NCBI GenBank assembly: GCA_038203525.1
Contig: JBBRDW010000157.1
Span: 1-8,554 of the forward strand
Direction of reading: 5' to 3'
Length of the DNA: 8,554 bases
Origin: Limnovirga sp038203525
GTDB taxonomy: Bacteria; Bacteroidota; Bacteroidia; Chitinophagales; Chitinophagaceae
The translations under genes were made by a program, and so were the position numbers. The notes below the pieces were generated by a model. The model searched no databases. It saw only the letters and a program-made list of their open reading frames with translations, and was not told the origin of the DNA. Position 1 is the stretch's first letter, and each line of letters begins with the position of its first letter. This document shows, piece after piece, positions 1-6,300 of the stretch.

Positions 1-113
1 ATGGCGTACTGCATATTTGCAGCAACCGCAACGGTAACTTTTTTATCGCTGTCTTTTGCAAAAACCGTAGGCCAAATAAGTATAAATAAAACTAAAAAGG
101 CAACGCTTTTCAT
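1..113 (-). CDS. ModA-like periplasmic binding protein, N-terminal fragment
   Basis: The reverse strand opens with an ATG at 113 and reads 37 codons to the window edge, so only the N-terminus is visible. It begins MKSVAFLVLFILIWPTVFA, a typical signal peptide: a Lys, a hydrophobic core and a likely signal peptidase I site after VFA. The mature start, KVTVAVAANMQYA, resembles the first beta strand of molybdate-binding ModA proteins, where a V-A-A-A/N pattern precedes the first ligand-binding helix. In that family the protein captures molybdate or tungstate in the periplasm for a ModBC ABC importer. The rest of the gene and any modB or modC partners lie outside the window. The family call rests on few residues; another type II solute-binding protein is possible. 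It is divergent from the gamma-glutamyltransferase gene. Confidence 0.55.
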   Translation of the reverse strand, partial: MKSVAFLVLFILIWPTVFAKDSDKKVTVAVAANMQYA

Positions 114-156
114 ACTCAATTTTAGATAAAAGTAGGCTGTATTTTTTGAATCATTT

Positions 157-194
157 TGTACCGGCCCTGGAAATAATTATTAAACATCGGTACA
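157..194. promoter_or_regulatory. Inverted repeat TGTACCG / CGGTACA, possible operator or hairpin
   Basis: Seven-base arms at 157-163 and 188-194 are perfectly complementary and separated by 24 bases. The site lies in the divergent intergenic region, 44 bases upstream of the leftward ModA-like gene. It could be a pair of regulator half-sites or a stem in that gene's leader. No regulator family is recognised. Confidence 0.25.
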
Positions 195-225
195 GCTTGC
201 CCCGCCAAAGCCGTGGTCACATTAT

Positions 226-245
226 TGTACGTTTGCCAACGTACA
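226..245. promoter_or_regulatory. Inverted repeat TGTACGTT-TGCC-AACGTACA, possible operator
   Basis: Perfect eight-base arms (226-233 and 238-245) surround a four-base centre. The dyad sits midway between the two divergent start codons (about 103 and 113 bases from them), a usual position for an operator shared by divergent genes. It shares the TGTAC half with the dyad at 157-194. There is no T-tract on either side, so a terminator is unlikely. Function is inferred from symmetry and position only. Confidence 0.35.
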
Positions 246-310
246 CAACTTACAAATATTTAAAGGAATTCGTTTATAACAGCATCATTTAAAAAGCTGT
301 TTTTAATTCA

Positions 311-342
311 TTTCAGCAGCTTAATACAAAAACATAAATTTG
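311..342 (+). promoter_or_regulatory. Candidate Bacteroidota promoter of the gamma-glutamyltransferase gene
   Basis: TAAATTTG at 335-342 fits the phylum's -7 consensus TAnnTTTG exactly. A weak -33 match (TTTC, 311-314) lies 20 bases upstream, near the usual 19-base spacing. The -7 box ends only five bases before the ATG at 348, so transcription would start at or very near the start codon and the mRNA would be leaderless or nearly so. Confidence 0.4.
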
Positions 343-347
343 TTGTT

Positions 348-2072
348 ATGAAAAATAAGAGCGCAAGTGTCATTCTCCTTTTGTGCATCGGTATATTTTC
401 TTTTGCACAGAAAAACAAAAATATTGTAGGTGCTGGAAAAATAATAGATCCTTATCATTATACCTCGGTTAAGTCGGTTACTTTCAGTAAAGCCACAGTG
501 GCAAGTGCACACCCGCTGGCAAGCGAAGTTGGTGTAGCCATCATGAAAAAAGGCGGCAATGCTTTCGATGCAATGATTGCAACCCAGTTAACATTAGCAG
601 TCGTTTACCCCGGTGCAGGAAATCTTGGCGGCGGCGGTTTTACCATCGCAAGAAAAAAAGACGGCAGCGTTGTAGCGCTCGATTACCGCGAAATGGCACC
701 CGCCAAAGCTTCGAGAGATATGTACCTCGATAAAGACGGCAACCCGCAAAACAGTTTGTCAGAGGCGGGCCATCTATCTTGCGGCGTACCGGGTACGGTT
801 GCAGGTTTATTTGCTACCGCCAAATATGCAAAACTTCCTTTTAAAGATTTAATTCAGCCCGCCATTGATATTGCAGAATACGGTTTTGTTATTACTGAGC
901 ATGAAGCCAATGGATTAAACGGTAACCGTAACGATTTTACTAATTTCAGCACCAAACCAACGGCTTTTGTTAAAGACCAGCAGTGGAAAGCAGGAGATAC
1001 TTTAATACAACCCGAACTGGCCGAAACACTCAAACGCATCAGAGACAATGGCGCCAAAGGTTTTTACGAAGGCGAAACTGCAAGGTTTATTGTAGAAGAA
1101 ATGCAGCGGGGCAACGGCCTTGTAACTTTTGATGACCTAAAAAAGTATACCGTTAAAGAACGCAAACCCATTTCCGTTGATTACCGTGGTTATACCGTAG
1201 TAAGTTTTCCGCCACCCAGCAGCGGCGGTATTTTGCTGGCCCAAATGCTGAAGATGATTGAAAAATTTCCGGTGGGCAGTTATGGTTTTCAATCAACAAA
1301 GAGTGTGCAGCTGATGATTGAAGCAGAACGCCGTGCGTATGCCGACAGGGCGCAGCATATGGGCGACCCCGACTACTGGAAAGTACCTCAGCAAACATTA
1401 TTAAGCGATGCTTACCTGGCAGAACGGATGAAAGATTACGATCCCAACCAGGCATCAAAAAGTGTAGACATTAAAGCCGGCACAATACACGAAAGCGATC
1501 AGACAACACATATCAGCATCATTGATGGCGATGGAAATATGGTAGCCGTTACTACTACGCTTAACAACAGCTACGGCAGCAAAACTGTGGTAGGTGGGGC
1601 AGGATTTATTTTAAATGACGAAATGGATGATTTTAGCATAAAACCAGGCGTGCCCAATATGTACGGCGCTATAGGCGGCGAGGCAAACGCAATTGCACCC
1701 GGTAAAAGAATGCTTAGTTCCATGACGCCAACACTGGTTCTAAAAAGTGGCAAACCTTTTATGGTGGTGGGCACGCCGGGCGGTACAACCATTCCCACAT
1801 CTGTGTTTCAGAGCATTGTGAATGTGGTTGATTTTAATATGAATGCAGATGATGCAGTTAACAAACCAAAATTTCATCACCAGTGGTTACCAGATGATGT
1901 AATCATTGAACCCACATTTCCCGCTGAAACAAAAGACGCATTAGAAAAAATGGGTTACACAATAAAAGGAGTTGGAGGCATTGGAAGAACAGAGTTGATA
2001 AAAATATTAAGTAACGGAAAACGCGAAGCCGCTGCAGATAAACGTGGCGATGATAGCGTGGCGGGTTATTAA
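348..2072 (+). CDS. ggt: Gamma-glutamyltransferase / glutathione hydrolase, exported
   Basis: This 574-residue protein aligns by eye with bacterial gamma-glutamyltransferase along its whole length. These periplasmic enzymes cleave or transfer the gamma-glutamyl group of glutathione and related compounds. The start MKNKSASVILLLCIGIFSFAQ is a signal peptide with cleavage likely around FAQ. The proenzyme self-cleaves before a Thr; here Gln385-Thr386-Thr387-His388 matches E. coli Gln390-Thr391-Thr392-His393. Other active-site residues are present: Arg114 in DYREMAP (binds the substrate carboxylate), Asn406, Asp428 in EMDDFS, Ser457-Ser458, and the oxyanion glycines Gly478-Gly479 in GTPGGT. The FHHQWLPD block and the C-terminal DDSVAGY are also typical. 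No other in-frame ATG lies upstream before a stop at 261-263. Both subunits and the cleavage site are intact, so an active enzyme is expected. The gene is monocistronic and divergent from the ModA-like gene. Confidence 0.96.
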   Translation: MKNKSASVILLLCIGIFSFAQKNKNIVGAGKIIDPYHYTSVKSVTFSKATVASAHPLASEVGVAIMKKGGNAFDAMIATQLTLAVVYPGAGNLGGGGFTIARKKDGSVVALDYREMAPAKASRDMYLDKDGNPQNSLSEAGHLSCGVPGTVAGLFATAKYAKLPFKDLIQPAIDIAEYGFVITEHEANGLNGNRNDFTNFSTKPTAFVKDQQWKAGDTLIQPELAETLKRIRDNGAKGFYEGETARFIVEEMQRGNGLVTFDDLKKYTVKERKPISVDYRGYTVVSFPPPSSGGILLAQMLKMIEKFPVGSYGFQSTKSVQLMIEAERRAYADRAQHMGDPDYWKVPQQTLLSDAYLAERMKDYDPNQASKSVDIKAGTIHESDQTTHISIIDGDGNMVAVTTTLNNSYGSKTVVGGAGFILNDEMDDFSIKPGVPNMYGAIGGEANAIAPGKRMLSSMTPTLVLKSGKPFMVVGTPGGTTIPTSVFQSIVNVVDFNMNADDAVNKPKFHHQWLPDDVIIEPTFPAETKDALEKMGYTIKGVGGIGRTELIKILSNGKREAAADKRGDDSVAGY

Positions 2073-2101
2073 CCCCCAGCCTTTATGTAATTTAGTAATT
2101 T

Positions 2102-2161
2102 TTGTAGCCTGGCATTTATTTTCCATGGCATCGGCTGTTGCGTCGCACTCTTCTACATTTG
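2102..2161 (+). repeat. Dispersed bipartite repeat, copy A
   Basis: Module 1 (2102-2113) reads TTGTAGCCTGGC, 8 of 12 identical to copies B and D. After exactly 18 bases comes module 2 (2132-2161), containing TTGCGTCGCACTCTT at 2138-2152. The module dyads are GCCTGGC and TGCGTCGCA, with centres 33 bp apart. It starts 29 bases after the gamma-glutamyltransferase stop codon, on the same strand, and faces copy B. It is the most diverged copy in the flanks of module 2, whose last eight bases read TACATTTG. Confidence 0.75.
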
Positions 2162-2177
2162 AAAATAATTGCATCAG

Positions 2178-2201
2178 CAAACAAATGACCAATTTCGTTT
2201 G
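2178..2201. other. Small hairpin between repeat copies A and B
   Basis: CAAACAAAT (2178-2186) can pair with ATTT (2192-2195) and GTTTG (2197-2201), leaving a bulged C at 2196 and the loop GACCA. This gives nine AT-rich base pairs at the centre of the segment bounded by the inverted copies A and B. It may be chance, or the tip of a cruciform-type element. Confidence 0.25.
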
Positions 2202-2252
2202 TGTTGAAAAAATTGGGTTGAATGGAACTTATAAACGCGCTGCTTTACTTAC

Positions 2253-2312
2253 TAAAAGTACAAGAGTGCGACGCAAGGAAAGTTTAATAGATATTCATTT
2301 GCCGGGCTCATA
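2253..2312 (-). repeat. Dispersed bipartite repeat, copy B (inverted relative to A)
   Basis: Read on the reverse strand, module 1 is TATGAGCCCGGC (2312-2301), identical in all 12 bases to copy D. After 18 bases, module 2 (2282-2253) follows; it is 29/30 identical to copy D, including TTGCGTCGCACTCTTGTAC. The 18-base spacers of B and D agree at only about 4 positions, as expected by chance. The copy ends 23 bases before the start codon of the DinB-like gene, so it lies in or next to that operon's 5' region. Confidence 0.85.
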
Positions 2313-2335
2313 ATAATTACAATAAACTTTAACCA

Positions 2336-2872
2336 ATGATAAATTTGGAAGAAGGATTTTTAAAAGATACCGATAAACGTTTACGCTACTATAAAGAACT
2401 GGGCGATAAAACTTTTGAGCAACTGGAAGATAAAGATTTTTTCTTTCGGGCTTCTGCAGAAAGCAACAGCATTGCAGTAATTGTTCAGCATTTGCATGGC
2501 AATATGATGAGCCGTTTCACAAACTTCTTAACAGAAGACGGAGAGAAAACCTGGCGCAAAAGAGATGCGGAATTTGAAGAAATTACTATTAATAAAGAAG
2601 CGGTTATTACTTTGTGGAATGAAGGCTGGCACTGTGTTTTAACCGCTATTGGTAATTTGCAGCCTGTAGATTTACAGAAAACAATTTATATACGAACCGA
2701 ACCTTTATTTGTTTATGATGCCCTACTGCGGCAACTGGCGCATTACCCGCATCATGTGGGGCAGATTATTTTTATCGGCAAACTTATAAAAGATAAAAAC
2801 TGGCAAACACTTAGCATTGCAAAAGGAACAAGCAACCAGTTTAATGAACAAATGGGCCTACAAAAAAATTAA
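2336..2872 (+). CDS. DinB/DUF1572-family putative metalloenzyme
   Basis: A 178-residue soluble protein with no signal peptide. Its pattern is that of the DinB/YfiT-like four-helix bundle, closest to the DUF1572 branch. These proteins hold a divalent metal through three histidines. Visible candidates are His52 or His54 in QHLHGN in the second helix and His136 and His140 in AHYPHHVGQI, the family's H-x3-H followed by a Gly-Gln. Roles in the superfamily include thiol-dependent transferases (bacillithiol or mycothiol type) and detoxification; the exact reaction cannot be read from sequence. The length suits the family (about 150-180). It begins an apparent operon: the HAD gene starts five bases after its stop codon. 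Repeat copy B lies just upstream. Confidence 0.85.
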   Translation: MINLEEGFLKDTDKRLRYYKELGDKTFEQLEDKDFFFRASAESNSIAVIVQHLHGNMMSRFTNFLTEDGEKTWRKRDAEFEEITINKEAVITLWNEGWHCVLTAIGNLQPVDLQKTIYIRTEPLFVYDALLRQLAHYPHHVGQIIFIGKLIKDKNWQTLSIAKGTSNQFNEQMGLQKN

Positions 2873-2877
2873 TATTA

Positions 2878-3537
2878 ATGAAACCAGCAGCAATTATTTT
2901 TGACCTTGACGGAACCCTGATCGACAACAACAGTTATCACATTGAAGCTTGGAAAATTTTCTATAAAAGGCTTAACCGCACATGGAGCGATGAAGAGTAT
3001 AAAACAGAATTCAACGGCAAAATAAACCGGGATATTTTCAATTATATTTTTCAAAAGGAATTAATGCCGGAAGAAATTAATGCCTTTACCGCCGAGAAAG
3101 AAGCACTGTACCGTGATTTATATTCCCCATATATAAGCCCGATAAATGGCCTTATTGAAGTATTAAAGGAAATACATGCTGCTTCAATAAAAATGGCCAT
3201 TGCCACTTCGGGTTTGCCGGAAAATGTAAGGTTTATGTTTGACAATGTTCCCATTGAAAAATATTTTGAAAAAGTAGTAGACGCTACTTATGTAACCAGG
3301 GGTAAACCAAATCCTGAAATATTTTTAACGGCGGCTTCGTTTGTAGATGCCAATCCCACTCAATGCATTGCTTTTGAAGATTCTGTTGCGGGTGTGCAGT
3401 CCGCTAAATCTGCAGGCATGAAAGTGGTGGCATTAACTACCACACATACTCCGGAAGATCTTCACCTGGCGGATTTTATTATAAAAGATTATACCGAGGT
3501 AAATCTTGGCTCCCTGCTGCAATTGATAAGCACATGA
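2878..3537 (+). CDS. HAD-superfamily hydrolase, beta-phosphoglucomutase-like
   Basis: A 219-residue cytoplasmic protein with all four HAD motifs: motif I IIFDLDGT (nucleophile Asp9, acid/base Asp11), motif II ATSG (Thr110-Ser111), motif III Lys143 in RGKPNPEIF, and motif IV FEDS (Glu167-Asp168) followed by AGVQSAKSAGM. The region between motif I and about residue 85 is the helical cap of subfamily IA, and the KPxPEIF and EDS-x-AGV patterns are those of the beta-phosphoglucomutase/phosphatase group. Such enzymes dephosphorylate small phospho-compounds or isomerise sugar phosphates; the substrate cannot be told here. The ATG is five bases after the DinB-like gene, and its TGA overlaps the next gene's ATG, so translation of the last two genes is probably coupled. 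Confidence 0.92.
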   Translation: MKPAAIIFDLDGTLIDNNSYHIEAWKIFYKRLNRTWSDEEYKTEFNGKINRDIFNYIFQKELMPEEINAFTAEKEALYRDLYSPYISPINGLIEVLKEIHAASIKMAIATSGLPENVRFMFDNVPIEKYFEKVVDATYVTRGKPNPEIFLTAASFVDANPTQCIAFEDSVAGVQSAKSAGMKVVALTTTHTPEDLHLADFIIKDYTEVNLGSLLQLIST

Positions 3538-4526
3538 GTTTACTTACGTTAAATGAACAGCCTGGCAGAACAGCCAATTTAAATGGAAAAGAATATCTTT
3601 TCTTTTCGGGTTACTCCTATTTGGCAATGCAGGATGTGCCGGAGTATGTTGAACTGGTAAAAGAAGGTATGGACAGATATGGCTGGCTTTTTCCATCCTC
3701 CCGCATTTCAAATACCCGTTTACAATTGTTTGAGGAATGTGAAGCATTGCTTTCGTCAATTACGGGTACGGAGGATACGTTGCTCGTCTCCTCTGGGTTT
3801 TTGGCTGGTAATATAGCAACCGAATTATGGAAAAATGAACTGATAAACCTTGCTCCCTCGCATCCGGCGATTGACAGAAATCATGCAGCAAATAATCAAT
3901 TATCGGGCAAAGTCTTTGCGGTTGATTCCGTAAATGTGCTTACTGCTCAGATAACCAATTTTTCCTTCCTCCACCAAAGTGAAATTCAAAAGATTATAAT
4001 CGCCGACGACTCACATGGGATTGGTATAATTGGCAAAAATGGAGAAGGGATTTCTTCTGCATTAAATGCATATAAAAATGCTTGCCCAATAATAAGTTAT
4101 TCTTTATCTAAAGCTTATAATATTAATGCCGGTGCTGTTAGCTGCTCAAAGAATATTGCAGATATGTTGCGCAGGTTACCTCAGTATACGGCTGCTACGG
4201 CCCCTTCGCCGGCAATACTGCACGCTTTTGTTAAAGGGCAGCATTTATACCAGGTTCAATTACAAAAGCTCAAAAAAAATATATCTTTTTTTCAATCTTT
4301 AGTAGTGCATTTGAGTGCTGTTGTTTACCATGCAAAGCTGCCTGTTATAATATTACCGTCCGAGGCTGATGCAACCAAGTTGTTAGAAAAAAATATTATT
4401 GTTTCTTCTTTTGCTTATCCAGCTCCATCTGGTAAAAAATACAACCGGATAGTAATTAACGCCTCCCATACTTTTTCAGATCTTCAATATCTTGCCGCCA
4501 GCCTGAAAACTATTGTAGAACAATAA
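3534..4526 (+). CDS. Compact PLP-dependent enzyme, alpha-oxoamine synthase (BioF/KBL) type
   Basis: A 330-residue fold-type I PLP enzyme. Visible landmarks in order: LFFSGYSYLAM (residues 22-32, matching the N-FSS-NYLGL start of BioF/KBL); PSSRISNTR (54-62); SSGFLAGN (86-93); APSHPAID with His110, likely stacking on PLP; IIADDSHGIGIIGKNGEG (155-172) with Asp158-Asp159 and His161; and SYSLSKAYNINAGAV with Lys193 as the Schiff-base lysine. BioF (8-amino-7-oxononanoate synthase) and 2-amino-3-ketobutyrate CoA ligase are usually 380-400 residues. This one lacks about 25-40 N-terminal residues and has a short C-terminal domain, so it may not use an acyl-CoA. The start overlaps the HAD stop codon as ATGA, which supports it. 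No other biotin gene is in view, so calling it bioF would be unsafe. Confidence 0.85.
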   Translation: MSLLTLNEQPGRTANLNGKEYLFFSGYSYLAMQDVPEYVELVKEGMDRYGWLFPSSRISNTRLQLFEECEALLSSITGTEDTLLVSSGFLAGNIATELWKNELINLAPSHPAIDRNHAANNQLSGKVFAVDSVNVLTAQITNFSFLHQSEIQKIIIADDSHGIGIIGKNGEGISSALNAYKNACPIISYSLSKAYNINAGAVSCSKNIADMLRRLPQYTAATAPSPAILHAFVKGQHLYQVQLQKLKKNISFFQSLVVHLSAVVYHAKLPVIILPSEADATKLLEKNIIVSSFAYPAPSGKKYNRIVINASHTFSDLQYLAASLKTIVEQ

Positions 4527-4538
4527 TATTTTGGTTTT

Positions 4539-4598
4539 TTTGACCCCGGCAAAGGGTAATTTGGTCATCGTTCGTTGCGTCGTACTCTTGTGCAATAT
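4539..4598 (+). repeat. Dispersed bipartite repeat, copy C
   Basis: Module 1 (4539-4550) is TTTGACCCCGGC, 10 of 12 identical to copies B and D. Exactly 18 bases later, module 2 (4569-4598) contains TTGCGTCGTACTCTTGTGC. Both dyads carry a change (CCCCGGC, TGCGTCGTA), but the centre-to-centre distance is still 33 bp. It starts 12 bases after the stop codon of the PLP enzyme gene, on the same strand. Confidence 0.72.
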
Positions 4599-4816
4599 AT
4601 CTCTATGCGGCAATACGCAGTATCGTCTGAATATTTGAAGCCTATATTTTCGGTGTGTATTTTAACCTTGCCTTTACAAACTTTAAATTTTTATTAAGAA
4701 TTTTTCTCCATCTCAGTGCCAGCAAGGGTTTTAGAGGAATTCCGTGCGCCAAATTCAAAAATAGCTTACCGCTTATATTAACCATGTACGAAAACCTTCT
4801 TACTCATCATAAATCA
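4599..4816. other. Gene-free part of a 365-bp intergenic region
   Basis: The gap from 4527 to 4891 holds repeat copy C at its left end and a candidate promoter at 4817-4847. Between them I see no convincing gene. The stretch is open in the frame of the downstream gene from a GTG at 4655, but the residues look non-coding. A short TGCG/CGCA dyad at 4606-4619 is the only other structure noted. Confidence 0.5.
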
Positions 4817-4847
4817 TTTCATAAAGTATGTTTAAGTAATAGTTTTG
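4817..4847 (+). promoter_or_regulatory. Candidate Bacteroidota promoter of the PepSY-like gene
   Basis: TTTC (4817-4820) and TAGTTTTG (4840-4847) are separated by exactly 19 bases, fitting the phylum's TTTG-N19-TAnnTTTG pattern with one mismatch in the -33 box. The -7 box ends 44 bases before the ATG at 4892, giving an A-rich leader of ordinary length. This supports starting the gene at 4892. Confidence 0.5.
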
Positions 4848-4891
4848 ATTCATCAATTCAAAAAATATTTAACAACCAAAAATTTAAGAAC

Positions 4892-5371
4892 ATGAAAGCT
4901 TCAATCAACCTGCTGGCAAAAAAGGCTTCAGCAGTTATTCGCAAAAAAACCTCAGCTGTATTTTTAGCAGCAACTTTCATTACCGCAAGCGCATTTGCAA
5001 GTGGCGAAAAAACCAACCTCAAAGCAGCTATCAATCTGCAAAAAGAATTTAGCAATGCGCAAAATGTAGAATGGAAAACAACTCCCGATTACATTAAGGC
5101 TTCCTTTAAATGGAACGACCAAGATCTCCAGGTTTTTTACAACGAATCCGGCGAAACAATTGCCGTTTCCCGCAAGATCAGCGAAAACAATCTTCCATTG
5201 AAGGCACAACAAACCATAGAGAAAAAATACGCAGGGTATACGGTTAATGAAAGCATTGAATATACCAGTGAAAAAAACGGCCTATACTACTATGTATCTT
5301 TAGTGAAAGGCGATGCCAAACAAATTATTCAGGTTAGTACCGAAGGAGATATTACGTTGTTTAAATATTAA
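4892..5371 (+). CDS. Exported PepSY-like (DUF2874-type) protein
   Basis: A 159-residue protein starting MKASINLLAKKASAV. It has a long Lys/Arg-rich n-region, a hydrophobic stretch (about 21-34) and a signal peptidase I site after Ala36 (AFA before SG). The mature part follows the putative beta-lactamase-inhibitor-like PepSY family common in Bacteroidota: an initial helix with EFSNAQNVEWK, strands ending in FYNESGETIAVSRKI, the linker LPLKAQQTIEKKYAGYTV, then IEYTSEKNGLYYYVSLVKG and a final strand ITLFKY. The fold probably occurs twice in tandem. The family is periplasmic or surface-exposed, with no settled function. The start was chosen because the signal peptide and promoter fit it; the open frame continues upstream to 4655 without a plausible protein. 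It is monocistronic and ends at a strong terminator. Confidence 0.85.
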   Translation: MKASINLLAKKASAVIRKKTSAVFLAATFITASAFASGEKTNLKAAINLQKEFSNAQNVEWKTTPDYIKASFKWNDQDLQVFYNESGETIAVSRKISENNLPLKAQQTIEKKYAGYTVNESIEYTSEKNGLYYYVSLVKGDAKQIIQVSTEGDITLFKY

Positions 5372-5387
5372 TTAGACGCCGGTTAAT

Positions 5388-5431
5388 TTAATAAGAAAGT
5401 CCCCGCATATATGCGGGGACTTTCTTATTAA
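5388..5431. terminator. Bidirectional intrinsic terminator, perfect 44-bp palindrome
   Basis: Positions 5388-5431 are a perfect palindrome with 22-bp arms. The GC core GTCCCCGC/GCGGGGAC (5399-5406 and 5413-5420) is flanked by A-rich and T-rich arms, leaving an ATAT-type loop. On either strand the stem ends in a T-rich run, so it can stop transcripts from both convergent genes, the PepSY-like gene (stop at 5371) and the DUF4290 gene (stop at 5450). Confidence 0.9.
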
Positions 5432-5449
5432 TACAAATAAATAGGACTC

Positions 5450-6259
5450 TTATTTAAACCTCTTTTTAAAATTAGGGTTACGATTTGCGTTGTTATTACT
5501 AGTCCCCCCTCTGTTATCTCTTGTAATATTTCTTTGGTCGCGACTGTCTCTGTTATTCCGCATATCCCGGCTATCACTTCGGTTATCCCTGCTGCGCAAA
5601 TTATCCCTGCCATCACTGCGGCTATCACGGGTATTGCGGCTTGCAAAATTTTGTCGCCTTGCACCACCACCGCCACTGCGAAAATCATCACTCTCAAAAC
5701 CAGGATTACGGTGCTTTATATAGGGTGTTGCACTAAATTCAAGTGCTCCGCCGGTTATTCTGTTCAGTTCACCGCGTATGGCATCATCATGCACCAGCTC
5801 TTTATGCCAGTTGCTGTAAGCGAGTTTCATGTAATAGGCAATAGTATTGGCAAAGCCATTCTTTTTTTCCTGATCTTCTTCACGCAAAGCTTTATCAATA
5901 ACCAGTTCCAGATTTTTTCCAAGGTGAGAATATTTTGGGTGCCTTCTCGGGTAAGCCAAAGGATCAGGTTTACTTTTATAAGTAGCTTTCTCAGGTATCG
6001 GATAGGGGCTATCCACTTTCAGTTTAAAATCGCTTATAAAGAAAAGATGATCCCAAAGTTTATGCCTGAAGTCCTCAACATTTCTCAAATGCGGATTTAA
6101 AAAGCCCATCAGCTCAATTGCGAGCAGTGCTTGTTGCTGCCTTTTCACAGGATCCTCAATTGTTACTACGTATTCTACCATTTTTTGAATATGCCGCCCA
6201 TATTCGCGCATTACAAGATGGTTTCTTGTTGTGTTGTATTCCATATCATTATCGGTCAT
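5450..6259 (-). CDS. DUF4290 domain protein with Arg/Asp/Asn-rich tail
   Basis: A 269-residue cytoplasmic protein. Residues 6-180 fit DUF4290, a family essentially confined to Bacteroidota and of unknown function. Its conserved blocks are visible: YNTTRNHLVMREYGRHIQKM (8-27), LMGFLNPHLRNVEDFRHKLWDHL (50-72), DSPYPIP (83-89) and the EKKNGFANTIAYYMKLAY region (131-148). Residues 191-269 form a disordered tail: a Gly run, then repeated RD/SRD/RDN units (about 16 Arg in residues 201-250), then an Asn-rich stretch ending in KKRFK. Such tails often bind RNA or other polyanions, which is inference here. A second Met at residue 6 (ATG at 6244) is an alternative start, closer to where the family's homology begins. 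The gene is convergent with the PepSY-like gene. Confidence 0.92.
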   Translation of the reverse strand: MTDNDMEYNTTRNHLVMREYGRHIQKMVEYVVTIEDPVKRQQQALLAIELMGFLNPHLRNVEDFRHKLWDHLFFISDFKLKVDSPYPIPEKATYKSKPDPLAYPRRHPKYSHLGKNLELVIDKALREEDQEKKNGFANTIAYYMKLAYSNWHKELVHDDAIRGELNRITGGALEFSATPYIKHRNPGFESDDFRSGGGGARRQNFASRNTRDSRSDGRDNLRSRDNRSDSRDMRNNRDSRDQRNITRDNRGGTSNNNANRNPNFKKRFK

Positions 6260-6264
6260 ATCTG

Positions 6265-6294
6265 CAAATGTACCAAAGGTTTTGCTTGTAAAAA
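6265..6294 (-). promoter_or_regulatory. Candidate promoter of the DUF4290 gene
   Basis: On the reverse strand TACATTTG (6272-6265) fits TAnnTTTG exactly, with a T-rich -33 region around 6294-6291. The box ends five bases before the ATG at 6259, the same spacing as at the gamma-glutamyltransferase gene. Transcription would thus begin about at the start codon. If the true start is Met6 at 6244, a leader of about 15 bases would result. Confidence 0.4.
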
Positions 6295-6300
6295 TATTTT

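Noticed and set aside
1153..1458. 101-codon reverse open frame inside ggt
   Set aside because: It lies wholly antisense to a well-conserved enzyme and its translation shows no recognisable features.
2044..2313. 89-codon forward open frame overlapping the end of ggt
   Set aside because: It overlaps the ggt end and runs through both repeat copies A and B. Its translation shows no domain, signal or conserved pattern, so it is most likely a chance reading of the repeats.
4655..4891. In-frame upstream extension of the PepSY-like gene from a GTG
   Set aside because: The 79 extra residues have no family match, would bury a clear signal peptide, and overlap the candidate promoter at 4817-4847.
5534..6100. 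188-codon forward open frame antisense to DUF4290
   Set aside because: It is a shadow of the opposite strand. The DUF4290 frame has recognised conserved blocks; this one has none and no supporting promoter.
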